This document shows, piece by piece, positions 26,981-37,904 of a stretch of 64,000 nucleotides of DNA. Origin of the DNA: Psychromonas algarum (GTDB lineage Bacteria; Pseudomonadota; Gammaproteobacteria; Enterobacterales; Psychromonadaceae); the NCBI RefSeq assembly GCF_004376845.1, contig NZ_SNUW01000002.1:310001-374000 (forward strand), given 5' to 3'. The notes beneath the pieces are model-generated. The model was not told the origin of the DNA. It saw nothing but the letters and a program-made list of their open reading frames with translations, and made no database searches. Positions within the stretch are counted from its first letter, which is position 1, and each line of letters starts with the position of its first letter. The position numbers were made by a program, and so were the translations under genes.

Positions 26981-27916
26981 TTATGCGTTGATGAAATCAA
27001 CACCTTCTTGAATATCTTTATTAAGCGTTTCTAACATGTCATTTTTCGCTTTTTCTTCAAAAGCAGATAATTTACCGTACGATAAAATTTCAACAACACC
27101 GTTAGCACCTAAACGTACAGGATGTGCAAAGTAAGCAGCATCGCCATCAGCAACATCTACGTAAGCGTAATCTACAACTTCTTCGCCTTGTAAACCTTTC
27201 ACTAAAGATAAACAAAAACGAGCCGCTGCCGCCCCCATAGATAAAGTAGCACTGCCGCCACCCGCTTTAGCATTTACAACTTCAGTACCTGCATTTTGGA
27301 TACGCGGAGTTAATGCAGCAACTTCTTCTTCAGTGAAAGTAACTCCTTCAACTTGTGAAAGAAGTGGTAAAATTGTAGTACCTGAGTGGCCACCAATTAC
27401 AGGCACTTTTACAGTTGCAACATCTAAGCCTTTAAGTTCAGCAACAAATGCTTCACTACGAATAACATCAAGCGTTGTTACACCGAATACACGGTTTTTA
27501 TCGTAAGTACCTGCTTTTTTGAATACCTCTGCAACGATTGGCACAGTGCCATTTACAGGGTTCGTGATAACACCAACTAATGCTTTAGGACAGTTAGCAA
27601 CGATACCTTCTGCTAATGTTTTGATGATACCAGCATTTACTGCGAATAAATCAGCACGATCCATACCAGGCTTACGTGGCATACCTGCAGGAATAATAAC
27701 AATATCAGCACCTGTTAATGCTTTGTCTAACGCATCTGCACCAAAACCTTCTACTTTAACAGCAGTTGGGATGTGTGATAAATCAACAGCAACACCAGGA
27801 ACAACTGGCGCAACGTCATATAGTGCTAACTCAGAACCAGCTGGTAATTGAGTTTTTAATAATAATGATAATGCTTGACCAATACCGCCTGCAGCACCAA
27901 GAACAGCTACTTTCAT
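26981..27916 (-). CDS. mdh: Malate dehydrogenase
   Basis: A 311-residue NAD-dependent malate dehydrogenase of the TCA cycle (malate + NAD+ to oxaloacetate + NADH). The Rossmann motif [16 protein letters not shown] opens the protein, NPVNGTVPI and the catalytic-loop region [13 protein letters not shown] with substrate arginines are visible, and the active-site histidine lies in [13 protein letters not shown]. The start is ATG 27916 with GGAG seven bases upstream; a TTG four codons earlier overlaps that site. In many gammaproteobacteria mdh is directly divergent from argR; here a binding-protein gene lies between them. Confidence 0.96.
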   Translation of the reverse strand: MKVAVLGAAGGIGQALSLLLKTQLPAGSELALYDVAPVVPGVAVDLSHIPTAVKVEGFGADALDKALTGADIVIIPAGMPRKPGMDRADLFAVNAGIIKTLAEGIVANCPKALVGVITNPVNGTVPIVAEVFKKAGTYDKNRVFGVTTLDVIRSEAFVAELKGLDVATVKVPVIGGHSGTTILPLLSQVEGVTFTEEEVAALTPRIQNAGTEVVNAKAGGGSATLSMGAAAARFCLSLVKGLQGEEVVDYAYVDVADGDAAYFAHPVRLGANGVVEILSYGKLSAFEEKAKNDMLETLNKDIQEGVDFINA

Positions 27917-28072
27917 ATTTTTCTCCAATGAAATAAAACGTCTGAATAATTAGACTAACCTGTCACATTCTAAAGTGAATAAATACGCATGTATAGGAAA
28001 TGTTAAATAATTGTGATCAATGCAGAAAAGAAGACGCTTTTATTTTTATGGAAAGTTAGTTATGAGCTGAAA

Positions 28073-28837
28073 TCATTCATATGATGGAAAATACTGTTGA
28101 TAAATGTTTTTATAAGTACCATTTTCAATAATTAATTTTAATCCTATATTTAAACGTTCACGTAAATTATTATTACCTTTTTTCACAGCAATGCCATAAC
28201 CTTTTGAGAACTCAGTAACAAATACCGCTTCAGTGTGTGTAATAACCAATTTAGTATCTGGTGATTGTTTACTTAAAAAATTATTTACGACAGCAAAATC
28301 AGCAAACACAGCATCTATTTTATGTTGCTTTAAATCTTCTAATGCAGCTTGAGATGAAAAATAAGGCACAATATAACTTTTCCCTTTCGAGGATAAGCTC
28401 AGGTAGTTTTGATTTGAAGAATTACTCTGAACACCAATAAATTTCCCCGCTAATGAAAACTCCCCTTGCAACCCTTCTTTACTAATAAATACAGGGGCAG
28501 TTTTATAATAACTATCACTAAAATCAACAACTTTAAGACGCTCTTTTGTAATATCTAACGCGGCAATTGCTGCATCATAACGACCAAATTGTAAGGTCTG
28601 CAATAACCCATCAAAACGATGGTGTTCAAAACTACATTGCAAATTGACTTGATCACAAATTGCTTTAGCAATATCAATATCAAAACCTTCAATTTTTTTA
28701 CTTTTAGAAAAGAATTCAAAAGGGTAATAATTAGCTTCAGTTACAAATTTAACAGGTAAACGCTCAAACACTTGAGCATTTGAAATACTTGAAAACATGA
28801 TGAATATAAACGCGATATTTCGCAAAAAAGAAGTCAT
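28073..28837 (-). CDS. Periplasmic amino-acid-binding protein, ArtJ/ArgT type
   Basis: A 254-residue exported receptor of the polar amino-acid ABC transporter family (SBP family 3). The signal peptide ends near ISNAQ. The motifs EANYYPFEFF, KKIEGFDIDIAKAIC and GRYDAAIAALDITKERLKVVDFSDSYY are those of Lys/Arg/His-binding proteins (ArtJ, ArgT, HisJ). No permease or ATPase gene is adjacent, so it must share components encoded elsewhere. Two candidate ARG boxes lie between it and the divergent argR, suggesting that arginine is the ligand and that ArgR controls it; both are inference. Confidence 0.85.
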   Translation of the reverse strand: MTSFLRNIAFIFIMFSSISNAQVFERLPVKFVTEANYYPFEFFSKSKKIEGFDIDIAKAICDQVNLQCSFEHHRFDGLLQTLQFGRYDAAIAALDITKERLKVVDFSDSYYKTAPVFISKEGLQGEFSLAGKFIGVQSNSSNQNYLSLSSKGKSYIVPYFSSQAALEDLKQHKIDAVFADFAVVNNFLSKQSPDTKLVITHTEAVFVTEFSKGYGIAVKKGNNNLRERLNIGLKLIIENGTYKNIYQQYFPSYE

Positions 28838-28907
28838 GATCGTTGTTCCTGCTATTGTTAATTTCCCACTAAGTTTAACAGAAGTGCGTTAAAGAGAGTA
28901 TCTGAGA

Positions 28908-28950
28908 TCAATTTATATGCAATCATTTGATAAAAACGAATAAATATGCA
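28908..28950. promoter_or_regulatory. Two candidate ARG boxes between the binding-protein gene and argR
   Basis: TCAATTTATATGCA (28908-28921) and CGAATAAATATGCA (28937-28950) each match the ArgR half-palindrome TGAATWWWWATTCA at 12 of 14 positions. Spacing between them (15 bases) is larger than the usual 2-3, so they may serve the two divergent promoters separately. Confidence 0.5.
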
Positions 28951-29034
28951 AAAAAAGTGCATTTAATCTATTAACCTTTGGTCAATTTCGATTAATATAT
29001 AAGGCTAACAATAATGCATAAACGGGATTAACAC

Positions 29035-29487
29035 ATGCGACAGACTTCTGAACTAATGGATTTCTTTAAAAGCCTTCTAAAAAAAGAACACCTCAGCTCA
29101 CAAAGTGAAATTGTCGATGCATTAATTGATGCAGGATTTAACCAGATCAACCAATCAAAAGTCTCACGCATGTTAAGTAAATCTGGTGCAGTACGAACAC
29201 GTAATGCCACCGGTGAAATGGTATATTGTTTACCTGCAGAATTAGGTATTCCAACCACTACAAGCCCTCTGAAAAACTTGGTGGTTGATATTGACAGAAA
29301 TGAAAGCTTAATTGTTATTCGCACTAGCCCTGGTGCTGCTCAACTTATTGCTCGTTTATTAGATTCAATGGGTAAGGCCGAAGGGATTTTGGGAACAATT
29401 GCTGGTGATGATACTGTTTTTATTACCCCTAGTAACTGTAAAAAAATTGACGGTACACTGGCCGTTGTACACAAACTATTTGATTAG
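29035..29487 (+). CDS. argR: Arginine repressor ArgR
   Basis: A 150-residue arginine-dependent hexameric repressor of arginine biosynthesis, also an accessory factor in cer-type recombination. The winged helix-turn-helix domain (1-75) contains the recognition segment [19 protein letters not shown]. The C-terminal oligomerisation/arginine-binding domain contains [14 protein letters not shown] and GTIAGDDT, whose aspartates bind arginine. Autoregulation through the upstream ARG boxes is likely. It is divergent from the binding-protein gene. Confidence 0.96.
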   Translation: MRQTSELMDFFKSLLKKEHLSSQSEIVDALIDAGFNQINQSKVSRMLSKSGAVRTRNATGEMVYCLPAELGIPTTTSPLKNLVVDIDRNESLIVIRTSPGAAQLIARLLDSMGKAEGILGTIAGDDTVFITPSNCKKIDGTLAVVHKLFD

Positions 29488-29612
29488 CTTTACTTCCAAG
29501 TAACGTATTCTCATATTATGGCAATAATAGAGTAAACAGCGCTTAATTTTTCTACTTATACAAAAATTTTCCTAAACTTCTCTGAAACACTGTTAAGTAT
29601 TAGGAGAATAAA

Positions 29613-30020
29613 ATGATAAAAATTCAAGGATTTACTTTAATCGAGTTATTAATTGTTCTAGCTATATTAGCAATAATCTCCGGTATTGCTTATCCATCTT
29701 ACCAAACTCTCATCATAGAAACACGACGAGCAGATGCACAAAATGTGTTAATCAAAGCGCAAATAGAGCAAAGCAGTTACCGTATTATGCATGCAAGTTA
29801 TATTAATAACATTAGCGTTGCAGGTTTACCTTCTGACCATCAATATTATAGTTTTAGTATTGAGAGTGCCTCGGCAAGTACTTATTTAATGAAAGCAACC
29901 GTAAAAACAAACAGCAGTCAAAATGCTGATGAAAATGCATGCAAAACACTATTCATTGATCAAAATAGCGTAAAAACAAGTGACGGGATAACAGACAATG
30001 CACACTGTTGGAGACAGTAA
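29613..30020 (+). CDS. pilE: Type IV minor pilin, PilE-like
   Basis: A 135-residue prepilin with a short leader and cleavage motif QG|FTLIELLIVLAILAIISGIAYPSY; Glu5 of the mature protein is present. The C-terminal half has a cysteine pair (ENACKTLF and DNAHCWRQ), as in PilE-type minor pilins of Pseudomonas-like type IV pili. AGGAG lies seven bases before the ATG. It stands alone; partner minor pilins (FimU, PilV, PilW, PilX) are not adjacent. A PilY1-like gene is at the other end of the window. It could also be a housekeeping pseudopilin of another system. Confidence 0.85.
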   Translation: MIKIQGFTLIELLIVLAILAIISGIAYPSYQTLIIETRRADAQNVLIKAQIEQSSYRIMHASYINNISVAGLPSDHQYYSFSIESASASTYLMKATVKTNSSQNADENACKTLFIDQNSVKTSDGITDNAHCWRQ

Positions 30021-30086
30021 TGCATTGTCCGGTGTAAGGATTAATTTGAGGTTAATTGAGGCTCACTTATAGAGCTAGCATAACGA

Positions 30087-32009
30087 TTAATAACTCCCCA
30101 GTAACTCCTGATCTTTGACGAATTTTAATGGTTTATCTAATATATGTTGGTAAATAACGTTATACACTAATATGTTTTTTACATAAGCACGGGTTTCTCG
30201 GTAAGGAATACTTTCAACCCAACTGTCCATCGCAATGCCCTGTTCTCCATTTTCTTTATTTGCTCTAAACCATTGATCAACACGTGTAGGGCCGGCATTG
30301 TAAGCTGCTGTCGCTAATATTCGATTACCATTATAACGTTTCAATAAACCATCAAAATAAGCGGTACCTAACTGAACATTAACTTCTCCCTGCTCAAGTT
30401 GAGACACTTCATTATACTCCTCTAACCCAATTTTCTTAGCCGTTTCCTTTGCGGTTCTTGGCATCAACTGCATGTAACCACTGGCACCCACAGGAGATCT
30501 AGCATGCTCATCAAAACTGCTTTCTCTACGAGTTATTGCATAGATATAAGTTTCTTCTAAATCATATTTTTCAGCCGCATCTACAAAAAGTTCTGGTTTT
30601 GCATCAGGGAAACGGATATTTAAAGCATCCCAACTTTTAGAATTAATGCTCGCAAGAACAGACAAATACGCCCAACCTCGATCATAAGCATATAAACCTA
30701 ATTGCTGCTGTAACCCTAGAGATTGTTTATTCAGTAAACGGTTCCATTGTCTTTTCGCTTGGTAATTTAACTTATGGAATAATAATTCCTCTATTAACGT
30801 CAAGTCTTTATGCAAATAACGTAAACTACCCTGCTCTTCTTTAACAATATCGGCATTCAAAGGAAAATTAATTCCTAGCTTTTGCGCAGCCATAAAACCA
30901 TGATAACTGCGTTTTTTAGCAACTTGTTGGTAAAGGGCTCTTGCTTGAGTTAAATCGCCTGAATTTTCTAATACGCGAGCCTGCCAATATAACCAAGAGG
31001 TTGAATGACGTTTCTCGTCTGGTAACTGCGTTAACCAATATGCCGTATTATCCCAATCATCACGTTTAATGGCATAGCGAATACGTTGCTCAATCAATGA
31101 AACATTACCAAGCGAAGGTAATTGTTTATCTAACCATGGCAAATATTCACTTTTATCTTGTTGCACAATAATCGTTGCAAGTTTAATTTTTATTTGCACA
31201 TTTTCAGTAAAAGTGAAAGGCATTGTTTTTTCAAAATGTGTATAAGCTTGCATTGCTTGCGCAAAATCTTTTCTTGCTAAACGTTTTATTGTTGGCACTA
31301 AAAAGCTAAAGCTTGCAGCATCACGAGATGTGAACAATTGACTACTTAATAGGTTTTCCGGTTTTTTATTTAAATCATATAATTGAGAAGCTAACGCGGC
31401 ATTTTTATCTGTCATCTTAGTCATTAAAAAACGCATTAATCCGGATCTGTTTTTTTCATAAGCTAAGTGGAAGCGTTGCCAAATATCAGCTTGAGTTAAA
31501 ATATTTTGATCTTGATAAAAAGAATAAACATCATCACATGCATCTGGTAAAGAAGTACTGTTTAACCATATTCTCTTAGCATCTGCCCATACTTTCTGAG
31601 CTTGCCCGCTCTTAATCGAAGCCTGTAAATAATGACACTGTAAAGTTCTATTATTTGGTAATTTAGGGTAAGCAACTAAGAATTGCTGCCATCTTTTTTG
31701 TTCTGCTAAATGAAATAGGTAAGCACGCTGTAAATCATCACTAGCAGCAGTTCCTTTATGTGACTCTATAAAACCTAAAATAGTCTCATCATTGAGTGTA
31801 TTAAGATGGGCAGTTAAATAATTATATTCAGCTAAATAAGTTAATGGATAATCAGGAATACGAGCAAGTTCGTGATTAGCATCCACCCATTGATAATGCT
31901 CTTGTAATGATAATGTTTTAGCAAAAATATCACGCTGAACATCCAAATTTAATGCACTAACTAAGTTCGAGGTTGATACTAATAAACAAGCTAAAATTAA
32001 TTTTTTCAT
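30087..32009 (-). CDS. slt: Soluble lytic murein transglycosylase Slt
   Basis: A 640-residue periplasmic exo-lytic transglycosylase that cleaves peptidoglycan to 1,6-anhydromuropeptides. After a signal peptide (cleavage near LVSA), residues about 20-440 form the alpha-superhelical ring, and the C-terminal catalytic domain holds ITRRESSFDEHARSPVGASG with the catalytic Glu in RRESSF, then YMQLMPRTAKE and the AYNAGP motif. Length matches Slt70. It lies downstream of yejF on the same strand (39-base gap) and is convergent with pilE. Confidence 0.94.
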   Translation of the reverse strand: MKKLILACLLVSTSNLVSALNLDVQRDIFAKTLSLQEHYQWVDANHELARIPDYPLTYLAEYNYLTAHLNTLNDETILGFIESHKGTAASDDLQRAYLFHLAEQKRWQQFLVAYPKLPNNRTLQCHYLQASIKSGQAQKVWADAKRIWLNSTSLPDACDDVYSFYQDQNILTQADIWQRFHLAYEKNRSGLMRFLMTKMTDKNAALASQLYDLNKKPENLLSSQLFTSRDAASFSFLVPTIKRLARKDFAQAMQAYTHFEKTMPFTFTENVQIKIKLATIIVQQDKSEYLPWLDKQLPSLGNVSLIEQRIRYAIKRDDWDNTAYWLTQLPDEKRHSTSWLYWQARVLENSGDLTQARALYQQVAKKRSYHGFMAAQKLGINFPLNADIVKEEQGSLRYLHKDLTLIEELLFHKLNYQAKRQWNRLLNKQSLGLQQQLGLYAYDRGWAYLSVLASINSKSWDALNIRFPDAKPELFVDAAEKYDLEETYIYAITRRESSFDEHARSPVGASGYMQLMPRTAKETAKKIGLEEYNEVSQLEQGEVNVQLGTAYFDGLLKRYNGNRILATAAYNAGPTRVDQWFRANKENGEQGIAMDSWVESIPYRETRAYVKNILVYNVIYQHILDKPLKFVKDQELLGSY

Positions 32010-32048
32010 AATCTCTCAATAAAATAACAAATAGACCAAACTAACCTC

Positions 32049-33641
32049 TTATAGGGTAGTTGATGAAAGCAATTCCTGTGTATATAAATGTTGAGCATTT
32101 TCAAATATTTCGGAAGTATTTCCTTGCTCAACTATTTCGCCTGATTTCATAACCAATACACGATGACTTAATGCCCTGACAACAGATAAATCATGGCTAA
32201 TAAACAGGTAACTTAGTGAAAACTCTTTTTGTAATGCTTTTAATAATTCAATAATTTGTTTTTGAATGCTTCTATCCAATGCTGATGTTGGTTCATCTAA
32301 TACAATCAACTTTGGTTTTAAGATTAATGCTCTTGCGATAGCTATTCGTTGGCGTTGTCCACCTGAAAATTGATGTGGGTAACGTTCAGCAGCGCTTTTA
32401 TCTAACCCCACTTTTTCTAAAACGTCTGCCACTTGCACTGCAATTTCATGGTCACTTAATTTTTGCTGCTGATTAAAAACATGTACTCCTTCTGCCACAA
32501 TATCTTGTACTGACATACGAGGACTTAAACTAGCATACGGGTCTTGAAATACAATTTGTAATTGTTGGCGTATCATTTGTAGCTGTGGCTTTTCTAAAGC
32601 TTGAATTGATTGCCCCAAATAAACGACTTGCCCAGTATTTTTATTAAGTTGTAATAATGCTTGAGCTAAAGTTGTTTTACCCGAACCACTTTCCCCGACG
32701 ATTGCGAGCGTTTCACCTTCATGTATTTGTAACGAAACATCCTTAACAACTTGTAATGACTCTATTGTTTTACCCCAAAAATTCTTTTTAAGTGGGAAAC
32801 TCACGTTCATATTATACGCTTCAAGGATCACTTTTGGGTCAAGTAATACCGGCATCTCGCCCGTTGGGATCGCCTGTAATAGTTTTTTTGTATATTCGTG
32901 TTGAGGCACATCAAATACACATTCTGTAGTTTGATACTCAACTTGTTCACCTTGGCACATAACAAGTACATGATCTGCAAATTGGCGCACAATATTGAGG
33001 TCATGGGTAATTAATAAAATTCCCATGTTCAAACGTTGCTGTAATGATTTTAGTAATTTTAAAATTTGCTTTTGAATCGTTGCATCTAATGCAGTTGTCG
33101 GTTCATCTGCAATGAGTAAATCAGGTTCATTAGCTAACGCCATCGCTATCATCACTCGCTGACGCTGCCCACCTGACAGTTCATGAGGATAAGCTTTTAA
33201 ACGTGTCTGCGGATTTTCAATTCCTACTAACTCTAATAATTCAAGAATACGTAAATGGGCCGCTTTTCCTGTTAATCCTTTATGCAATAATAAGGTTTCT
33301 GCAATCTGTTTTTCAATGCTATGTAACGGGTTTAATGAGGTCATAGGCTCTTGAAAAATCATGCTAATTTTATTACCTCTAACCGCTTCTAACACATTTT
33401 CTGGCTGCCCCATTAGCGCTTGACCTTGAAAGGCAATTTCACCTGCAGGGTGATGTGCATGGGGATAAGGTAATAATTGTAAAATAGATAAAGCCGTTAA
33501 TGATTTACCTGAGCCACTTTCACCTACAATGGCTAACGTTTGACCTTGTTCTAAATTAAAAGTAATGCCCGATAAAATATTTTTATCTGAAAAACTGACC
33601 GCTAAATTATCAACTTCCAATAAGCATGTTTGTTTGCTCAT
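32049..33641 (-). CDS. yejF: Peptide ABC transporter, double ATP-binding protein YejF
   Basis: A 530-residue ATPase with two complete ABC domains in one chain. The first has Walker A VGESGSGKSLT, signature LSGGQRQRVMIA and Walker B LLIADEPTTALD; the second has VGESGSGKTTLA, FSGGQRQRIAIA and LIVLDEPTSALD. YejABEF imports peptides and, in E. coli, is the uptake route of microcin C. The ATG overlaps the yejE stop as ATGA. It is the last gene of the operon. Confidence 0.94.
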   Translation of the reverse strand: MSKQTCLLEVDNLAVSFSDKNILSGITFNLEQGQTLAIVGESGSGKSLTALSILQLLPYPHAHHPAGEIAFQGQALMGQPENVLEAVRGNKISMIFQEPMTSLNPLHSIEKQIAETLLLHKGLTGKAAHLRILELLELVGIENPQTRLKAYPHELSGGQRQRVMIAMALANEPDLLIADEPTTALDATIQKQILKLLKSLQQRLNMGILLITHDLNIVRQFADHVLVMCQGEQVEYQTTECVFDVPQHEYTKKLLQAIPTGEMPVLLDPKVILEAYNMNVSFPLKKNFWGKTIESLQVVKDVSLQIHEGETLAIVGESGSGKTTLAQALLQLNKNTGQVVYLGQSIQALEKPQLQMIRQQLQIVFQDPYASLSPRMSVQDIVAEGVHVFNQQQKLSDHEIAVQVADVLEKVGLDKSAAERYPHQFSGGQRQRIAIARALILKPKLIVLDEPTSALDRSIQKQIIELLKALQKEFSLSYLFISHDLSVVRALSHRVLVMKSGEIVEQGNTSEIFENAQHLYTQELLSSTTL

Positions 33642-34687
33642 AATGTTTTCCTCGGATCAAAGGCATCACGGGCAGCTTCACCAATAAATACTAATAGCAC
33701 TAAGATACTCGATAGAGAGATAAAAGCAGTAATCGCTAACCAAGGCGCATGTAAGTTATCTTTCCCTTGAGAAACCATTTCACCTAAAGAAGCAGAACCA
33801 AGTGGTAAACCAAACCCTAAAAAGTCGAGCGAGGTTAATGTGGTTAATGCACCTGTAAATAAATAAGGCATAAAAGTTAATGTGGCAATCATGGCATTGG
33901 GTAAAATATGCTTAAACATAATTTTGCTATCTTTCACCCCTAATGCTTTTGCTGCTTTAACATAATCAAGATGACGACCACGCAAGAATTCTGCGCGTAC
34001 GACACTCACTAAACTAGGCCAACTAAAGAGGATCATCAATCCTAATAACCATGTAAAGGTAGGCTCCACAAAGCTCGCTAAAATAATCAGCATAAATAAC
34101 ATTGGAAGCCCTTCCCATATTTCTAAAATGCGCTGCCCAATTAAATCTATTTTGCCGCCATAATACCCTTGTATCGCGCCAACAATCACGCCAATAACTG
34201 AACTCACTAAGGTTAATGTCAAAGCAAAAATAACAGAAATTCTAAATCCATAGATCAAACGTGCTACAACATCTCTCCCTTGGTCGTCTGTTCCTAACCA
34301 ATTTAAAGCATCGGGAGCTGAAGGTGCTGCACTAGTTAATTCATAATTAATAGAATCATAATAAAATGGGATCAATGGCCAAATCATCCACCCTTCTTTA
34401 TTGATCTGCTCCGCCATATAAGGATCTCGATAGTCCGTAGTGATATCAAAGTCTCCCCCTAATTGTTGCTCTGGGATATCTTGCACAATGGGAAAATACC
34501 AATTCGATTTATATGACACCATGATCGGCTTATCATTCACCCATACTTCCGCAAATAAGCTTAATAAAAATAAAACACTAAAAACCCATAACGAATAATA
34601 ACCTCGTTTATTAGCTTTAAACTGCCCCCATCGTTGTAGGTTGCTTGGATTTTTTTTAATACGTTGCCAAGTAAGTAATAACGACAT
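33638..34687 (-). CDS. yejE: Peptide ABC transporter permease YejE
   Basis: A 349-residue inner-membrane permease of the OppC family. An N-terminal cytoplasmic stretch and first helix are followed by a long periplasmic segment (about 50-130), then the transmembrane domain with the EAA loop around AAKALGVKDSKIMFKHILPNA. It pairs with YejB. Its ATG shares one base with the yejB stop. Confidence 0.94.
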   Translation of the reverse strand: MSLLLTWQRIKKNPSNLQRWGQFKANKRGYYSLWVFSVLFLLSLFAEVWVNDKPIMVSYKSNWYFPIVQDIPEQQLGGDFDITTDYRDPYMAEQINKEGWMIWPLIPFYYDSINYELTSAAPSAPDALNWLGTDDQGRDVVARLIYGFRISVIFALTLTLVSSVIGVIVGAIQGYYGGKIDLIGQRILEIWEGLPMLFMLIILASFVEPTFTWLLGLMILFSWPSLVSVVRAEFLRGRHLDYVKAAKALGVKDSKIMFKHILPNAMIATLTFMPYLFTGALTTLTSLDFLGFGLPLGSASLGEMVSQGKDNLHAPWLAITAFISLSSILVLLVFIGEAARDAFDPRKTL

Positions 34688-35769
34688 TATTGCCCCTCAA
34701 AAGTAATACGTGGGTCAATCAAGGTATAAGTTACATCACTGATCAACTTAAGTATCAAACCAACTAATGTGAAGATATAAAGCGTGCCAAAAATAACCGG
34801 ATAATCTCGATTAATTACTGACTCAAAACCTAATAAGCCTAAACCATCTAATGAAAAAATAACTTCAATTAACATTGAGCCAGTAAAGAAAATACCAATT
34901 AAAGCAGCAGGTAATCCAGCCAACACTAATAACATAGCATTTCGGAAAATATGCCCATATAGCACACGAGCTTTAGAACACCCTTTAGCGCGAGCAGTGA
35001 TCACATACTGTTTATTAATTTCATCTAAGAAAGAGTTTTTAGTAAGCATGGTTAAAGTAGCAAAACTCGCTAAAACGTTTGCAAAAATAGGTAAAGCCAA
35101 ATGCCAAAAATAATCTTTTATTTGTCCAAATAAGGATAATTGCTCAAAATTATCGGAAGTTAAACCACGTAACGGGAACCAACTAAAATAGGAACCACCA
35201 GCAAATAACACAACTAGCATAATGGCAAAAATAAAGGCTGGAATGGCGTAAGCAATGGTAACCACTGTGCTTGTCCAAATATCAAACTGACTACCATGCG
35301 CCGTTGCTTTTTTAATACCTAATGGAATAGAAATTAAATAAGCTAATAGTGTTGTCCATAAACCCAAAGAAATTGAAACCGGCATCTTTTCATAAATTAA
35401 ATTAAGAACACTTTTATCACGATAAAAACTGTTTCCAAAATCAAAATGAATATAACGCCATAACATTGAAAAATAACGTTCATGTAAGGGTTTATCAAAA
35501 CCATATAATTTTTCAAGTGCAGCTATATATTCAGGATCAACGCCCTGCGCTCCTCGGTATTTACTATTATGATTACTGCCTTGTTTTATTTCACTATTAG
35601 TACCCGCAGCAACACGTGATGTAGCATCAGCTTCAATACCTTGATATTTAGCAATTGCTTGTTCAACAGGACCGCCAGGAGCAACCTGCACAATAAAGAA
35701 GTTCAAGGTCATAATGCCCAGCAAAGTAGGAATAATCAGCAGTAACCTTTTTAAGATATATTGATGCAT
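34687..35769 (-). CDS. yejB: Peptide ABC transporter permease YejB
   Basis: A 360-residue inner-membrane permease of the OppB family, starting with the typical [22 protein letters not shown] periplasmic insert of about 60 residues ([15 protein letters not shown] region) is typical of YejB. The EAA loop is [20 protein letters not shown]. Its ATG overlaps the yejA stop by one base (TAATG), so expression is coupled. Confidence 0.94.
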   Translation of the reverse strand: MHQYILKRLLLIIPTLLGIMTLNFFIVQVAPGGPVEQAIAKYQGIEADATSRVAAGTNSEIKQGSNHNSKYRGAQGVDPEYIAALEKLYGFDKPLHERYFSMLWRYIHFDFGNSFYRDKSVLNLIYEKMPVSISLGLWTTLLAYLISIPLGIKKATAHGSQFDIWTSTVVTIAYAIPAFIFAIMLVVLFAGGSYFSWFPLRGLTSDNFEQLSLFGQIKDYFWHLALPIFANVLASFATLTMLTKNSFLDEINKQYVITARAKGCSKARVLYGHIFRNAMLLVLAGLPAALIGIFFTGSMLIEVIFSLDGLGLLGFESVINRDYPVIFGTLYIFTLVGLILKLISDVTYTLIDPRITFEGQ

Positions 35770-37589
35770 TATTTTTTCTCTTCCTGTTTAGCTACCCCTG
35801 TTAATTCTTTAAACCACCAAGTATCCAGGCCTAAATTATAATAAGGTGCAATTTTAGGGTGCGAAAATTTATTCCAATAAGCAATACGATAAGCAGGCAA
35901 ATACCACTGTGGAATAACAATATGCTCAGATAATAAAACACGGTCTAACGCTTTTGTTGTATTAACTAACTTTTCACGGGTATCGGCTGTAATTAATTGC
36001 TGAGTAAGTGCATCGATCACTGGTGAACAAATGCCAGCCCAATTTGATGTCCCCACTTCATTTGCAGTCGCGCATCCCCAAAAACTAACTTGCTCATTGC
36101 CAGGAGAAATGGATTGCCCCTTGCGTAGAGACAACATATCAAATTCAAAATTATTAATACGATTGATAAATTGTGATACATCCACTAAACGAATATTTGT
36201 TTTAATACCAATGCGTTGTAGATTACGACGAAATGGATGTACTACACGTTCAAAATCTTTGCTATAGAGTAAAAACTCAAAACTTAATTGTTCCCCTTGT
36301 TTATTTTGCATTTTACTATCTTTTAATTCATATCCTGCTTCTGACAATAATTTAACAGCTCTACGCATTTGCTCTCGCACATTACCGTTACCTTGTGTTT
36401 TATTGCTTTGCAAAGGTTCAAAAACAGCAGTAGGAAGTTGTGCTTTATATGGCAATAAAATTTCACGCTCTGCATCAGAAATATTTTTTTTAGTGGATAA
36501 TTCAGAGCCAGAGTAAAAACTATCAATGCGTGTGTAAGCATCATAAAACAAAGTTTTATTTGCCCATTGAAAATCAAATAATAACGAAATAGCTTCTCGC
36601 ACTTTTGGATCTTTAAATTTATCTCGACGTAAGTTAAACCAGAATCCTTGCATGCCCTGAGGGTTTTTATCTGCTATTTTTTCCGTGATAACATCGCCAT
36701 TATCAAACTGCTCTCCAACATAACCTGTTGACCAACGTTTTGAAGAGCTTTCTAAACGATAATCAAAAGCCCCAGATTTAAATGCTTCAAAAGCAACGGC
36801 ATCATCTCGATAATAATCAAATACAAGTTCATTAAAATTATGGCGGCCTTTATTCACAGGAAGACCTTCTGCCCAATAATTATTAACTCGCAGAAAAACT
36901 ATTTGCTTACCCGCTTTGAAGTTTTTTACTTTATAAGGCCCTGAACCAACGGGAATAATTAAGCTACTTTTTGAAAAGTCTTTATTCTTCCAAAAATGTT
37001 CTGGAAGAATAGGTATTTGCCCAATGATTAAAGGTAACTCTCGATTCCCCTTTTCTTTAAAGTGAAAAGTGACTTGTAAGGGAGCATCGACAGTTACTTC
37101 CTCAACACCTGAATAATATGAACGAAAATGGGGGGCGCCTTCATTCACTAATAAATCAAAGCTAAATTTAACATCCTTTGCAGTGATCGCTTTTCCATCT
37201 TGAAAACGAGCTTTAGGGTTAATTAAAAAACTGACTGAGCTAACATCATCAGCCACTTTAACTTTTGATGCGATAAGAGGATATAAACTAAATGGTTCAT
37301 CTGCAGATTGTTGTAATAAGGTATCGTAAATACGAGTAATACCGGTAGCTGCGTTACCTTTTACAATAAAAGGATTTAACGAATCAAAACTACCAATGCT
37401 CGCTTGTTTAAATGAGCCTGCTTTTGGGGCATTAGGATTAACATAATCAAAGTGTTTAAAATCACTCGCATATTTAAGATCTCCATACATGCTAATAGCA
37501 TTACTCCATGAAGCGCTATAAGCAGAAAAACTTAGCGGTAATAACATGCAAAATAAACAATTACGTATAAACTGACTAATACTGATCAT
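35769..37589 (-). CDS. yejA: Periplasmic peptide-binding protein YejA
   Basis: A 606-residue periplasmic receptor of the YejABEF importer (SBP family 5). A signal peptide ends near FSAYSA, and the mature protein has the family segments [12 protein letters not shown] and [10 protein letters not shown] chose ATG 37589 as start; a TTG two codons upstream is the alternative and the ribosome-binding site is weak in both cases. It is first in the operon and divergent from raiA across about 315 bases. Confidence 0.92.
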   Translation of the reverse strand: MISISQFIRNCLFCMLLPLSFSAYSASWSNAISMYGDLKYASDFKHFDYVNPNAPKAGSFKQASIGSFDSLNPFIVKGNAATGITRIYDTLLQQSADEPFSLYPLIASKVKVADDVSSVSFLINPKARFQDGKAITAKDVKFSFDLLVNEGAPHFRSYYSGVEEVTVDAPLQVTFHFKEKGNRELPLIIGQIPILPEHFWKNKDFSKSSLIIPVGSGPYKVKNFKAGKQIVFLRVNNYWAEGLPVNKGRHNFNELVFDYYRDDAVAFEAFKSGAFDYRLESSSKRWSTGYVGEQFDNGDVITEKIADKNPQGMQGFWFNLRRDKFKDPKVREAISLLFDFQWANKTLFYDAYTRIDSFYSGSELSTKKNISDAEREILLPYKAQLPTAVFEPLQSNKTQGNGNVREQMRRAVKLLSEAGYELKDSKMQNKQGEQLSFEFLLYSKDFERVVHPFRRNLQRIGIKTNIRLVDVSQFINRINNFEFDMLSLRKGQSISPGNEQVSFWGCATANEVGTSNWAGICSPVIDALTQQLITADTREKLVNTTKALDRVLLSEHIVIPQWYLPAYRIAYWNKFSHPKIAPYYNLGLDTWWFKELTGVAKQEEKK

Positions 37590-37904
37590 TAACAAAACTC
37601 AAAGAAAGCATAAAAAAACATAAGAGAAGTAAAGATAACAAATACCGAAGTTAATAAAAGGTTTTTAAATAAAAAAGGAAGAAGTAGAAAAAGAAGTGTT
37701 AAAAAAGGTTGAACTTATCTCCCTCACAATGGACTAACTTTTACCTTTCAACAAGCTAAATTTTAAAGAAAATATAGTTAAGTCAAAAAATTAATTTGTT
37801 TATTTAACAGGCCTTGCTTATGTGACTTTAATCACATTTTAATCACATGAAAAAGCCTAATCTATTGATGAACACAATATGTGTATAACAAAAAGGTGCC
37901 CTAC
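37590..37904. other. Divergent control region of yejA and raiA
   Basis: 315 bases without a gene. The raiA side holds a consensus CRP site and -10 element (37821-37863). The yejA side is purine-rich on the plus strand and shows no promoter I can defend. Confidence 0.6.
37821..37836 (+). promoter_or_regulatory. Consensus CRP site of raiA
   Basis: TGTGACTTTAATCACA matches TGTGAN6TCACA at all ten conserved positions. Its centre lies 30-35 bases before a -10-like TAATCT (37858-37863), i.e. about -41.5 from a start near 37870, the class II activation geometry. The raiA ATG is at 37905. Confidence 0.7.
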
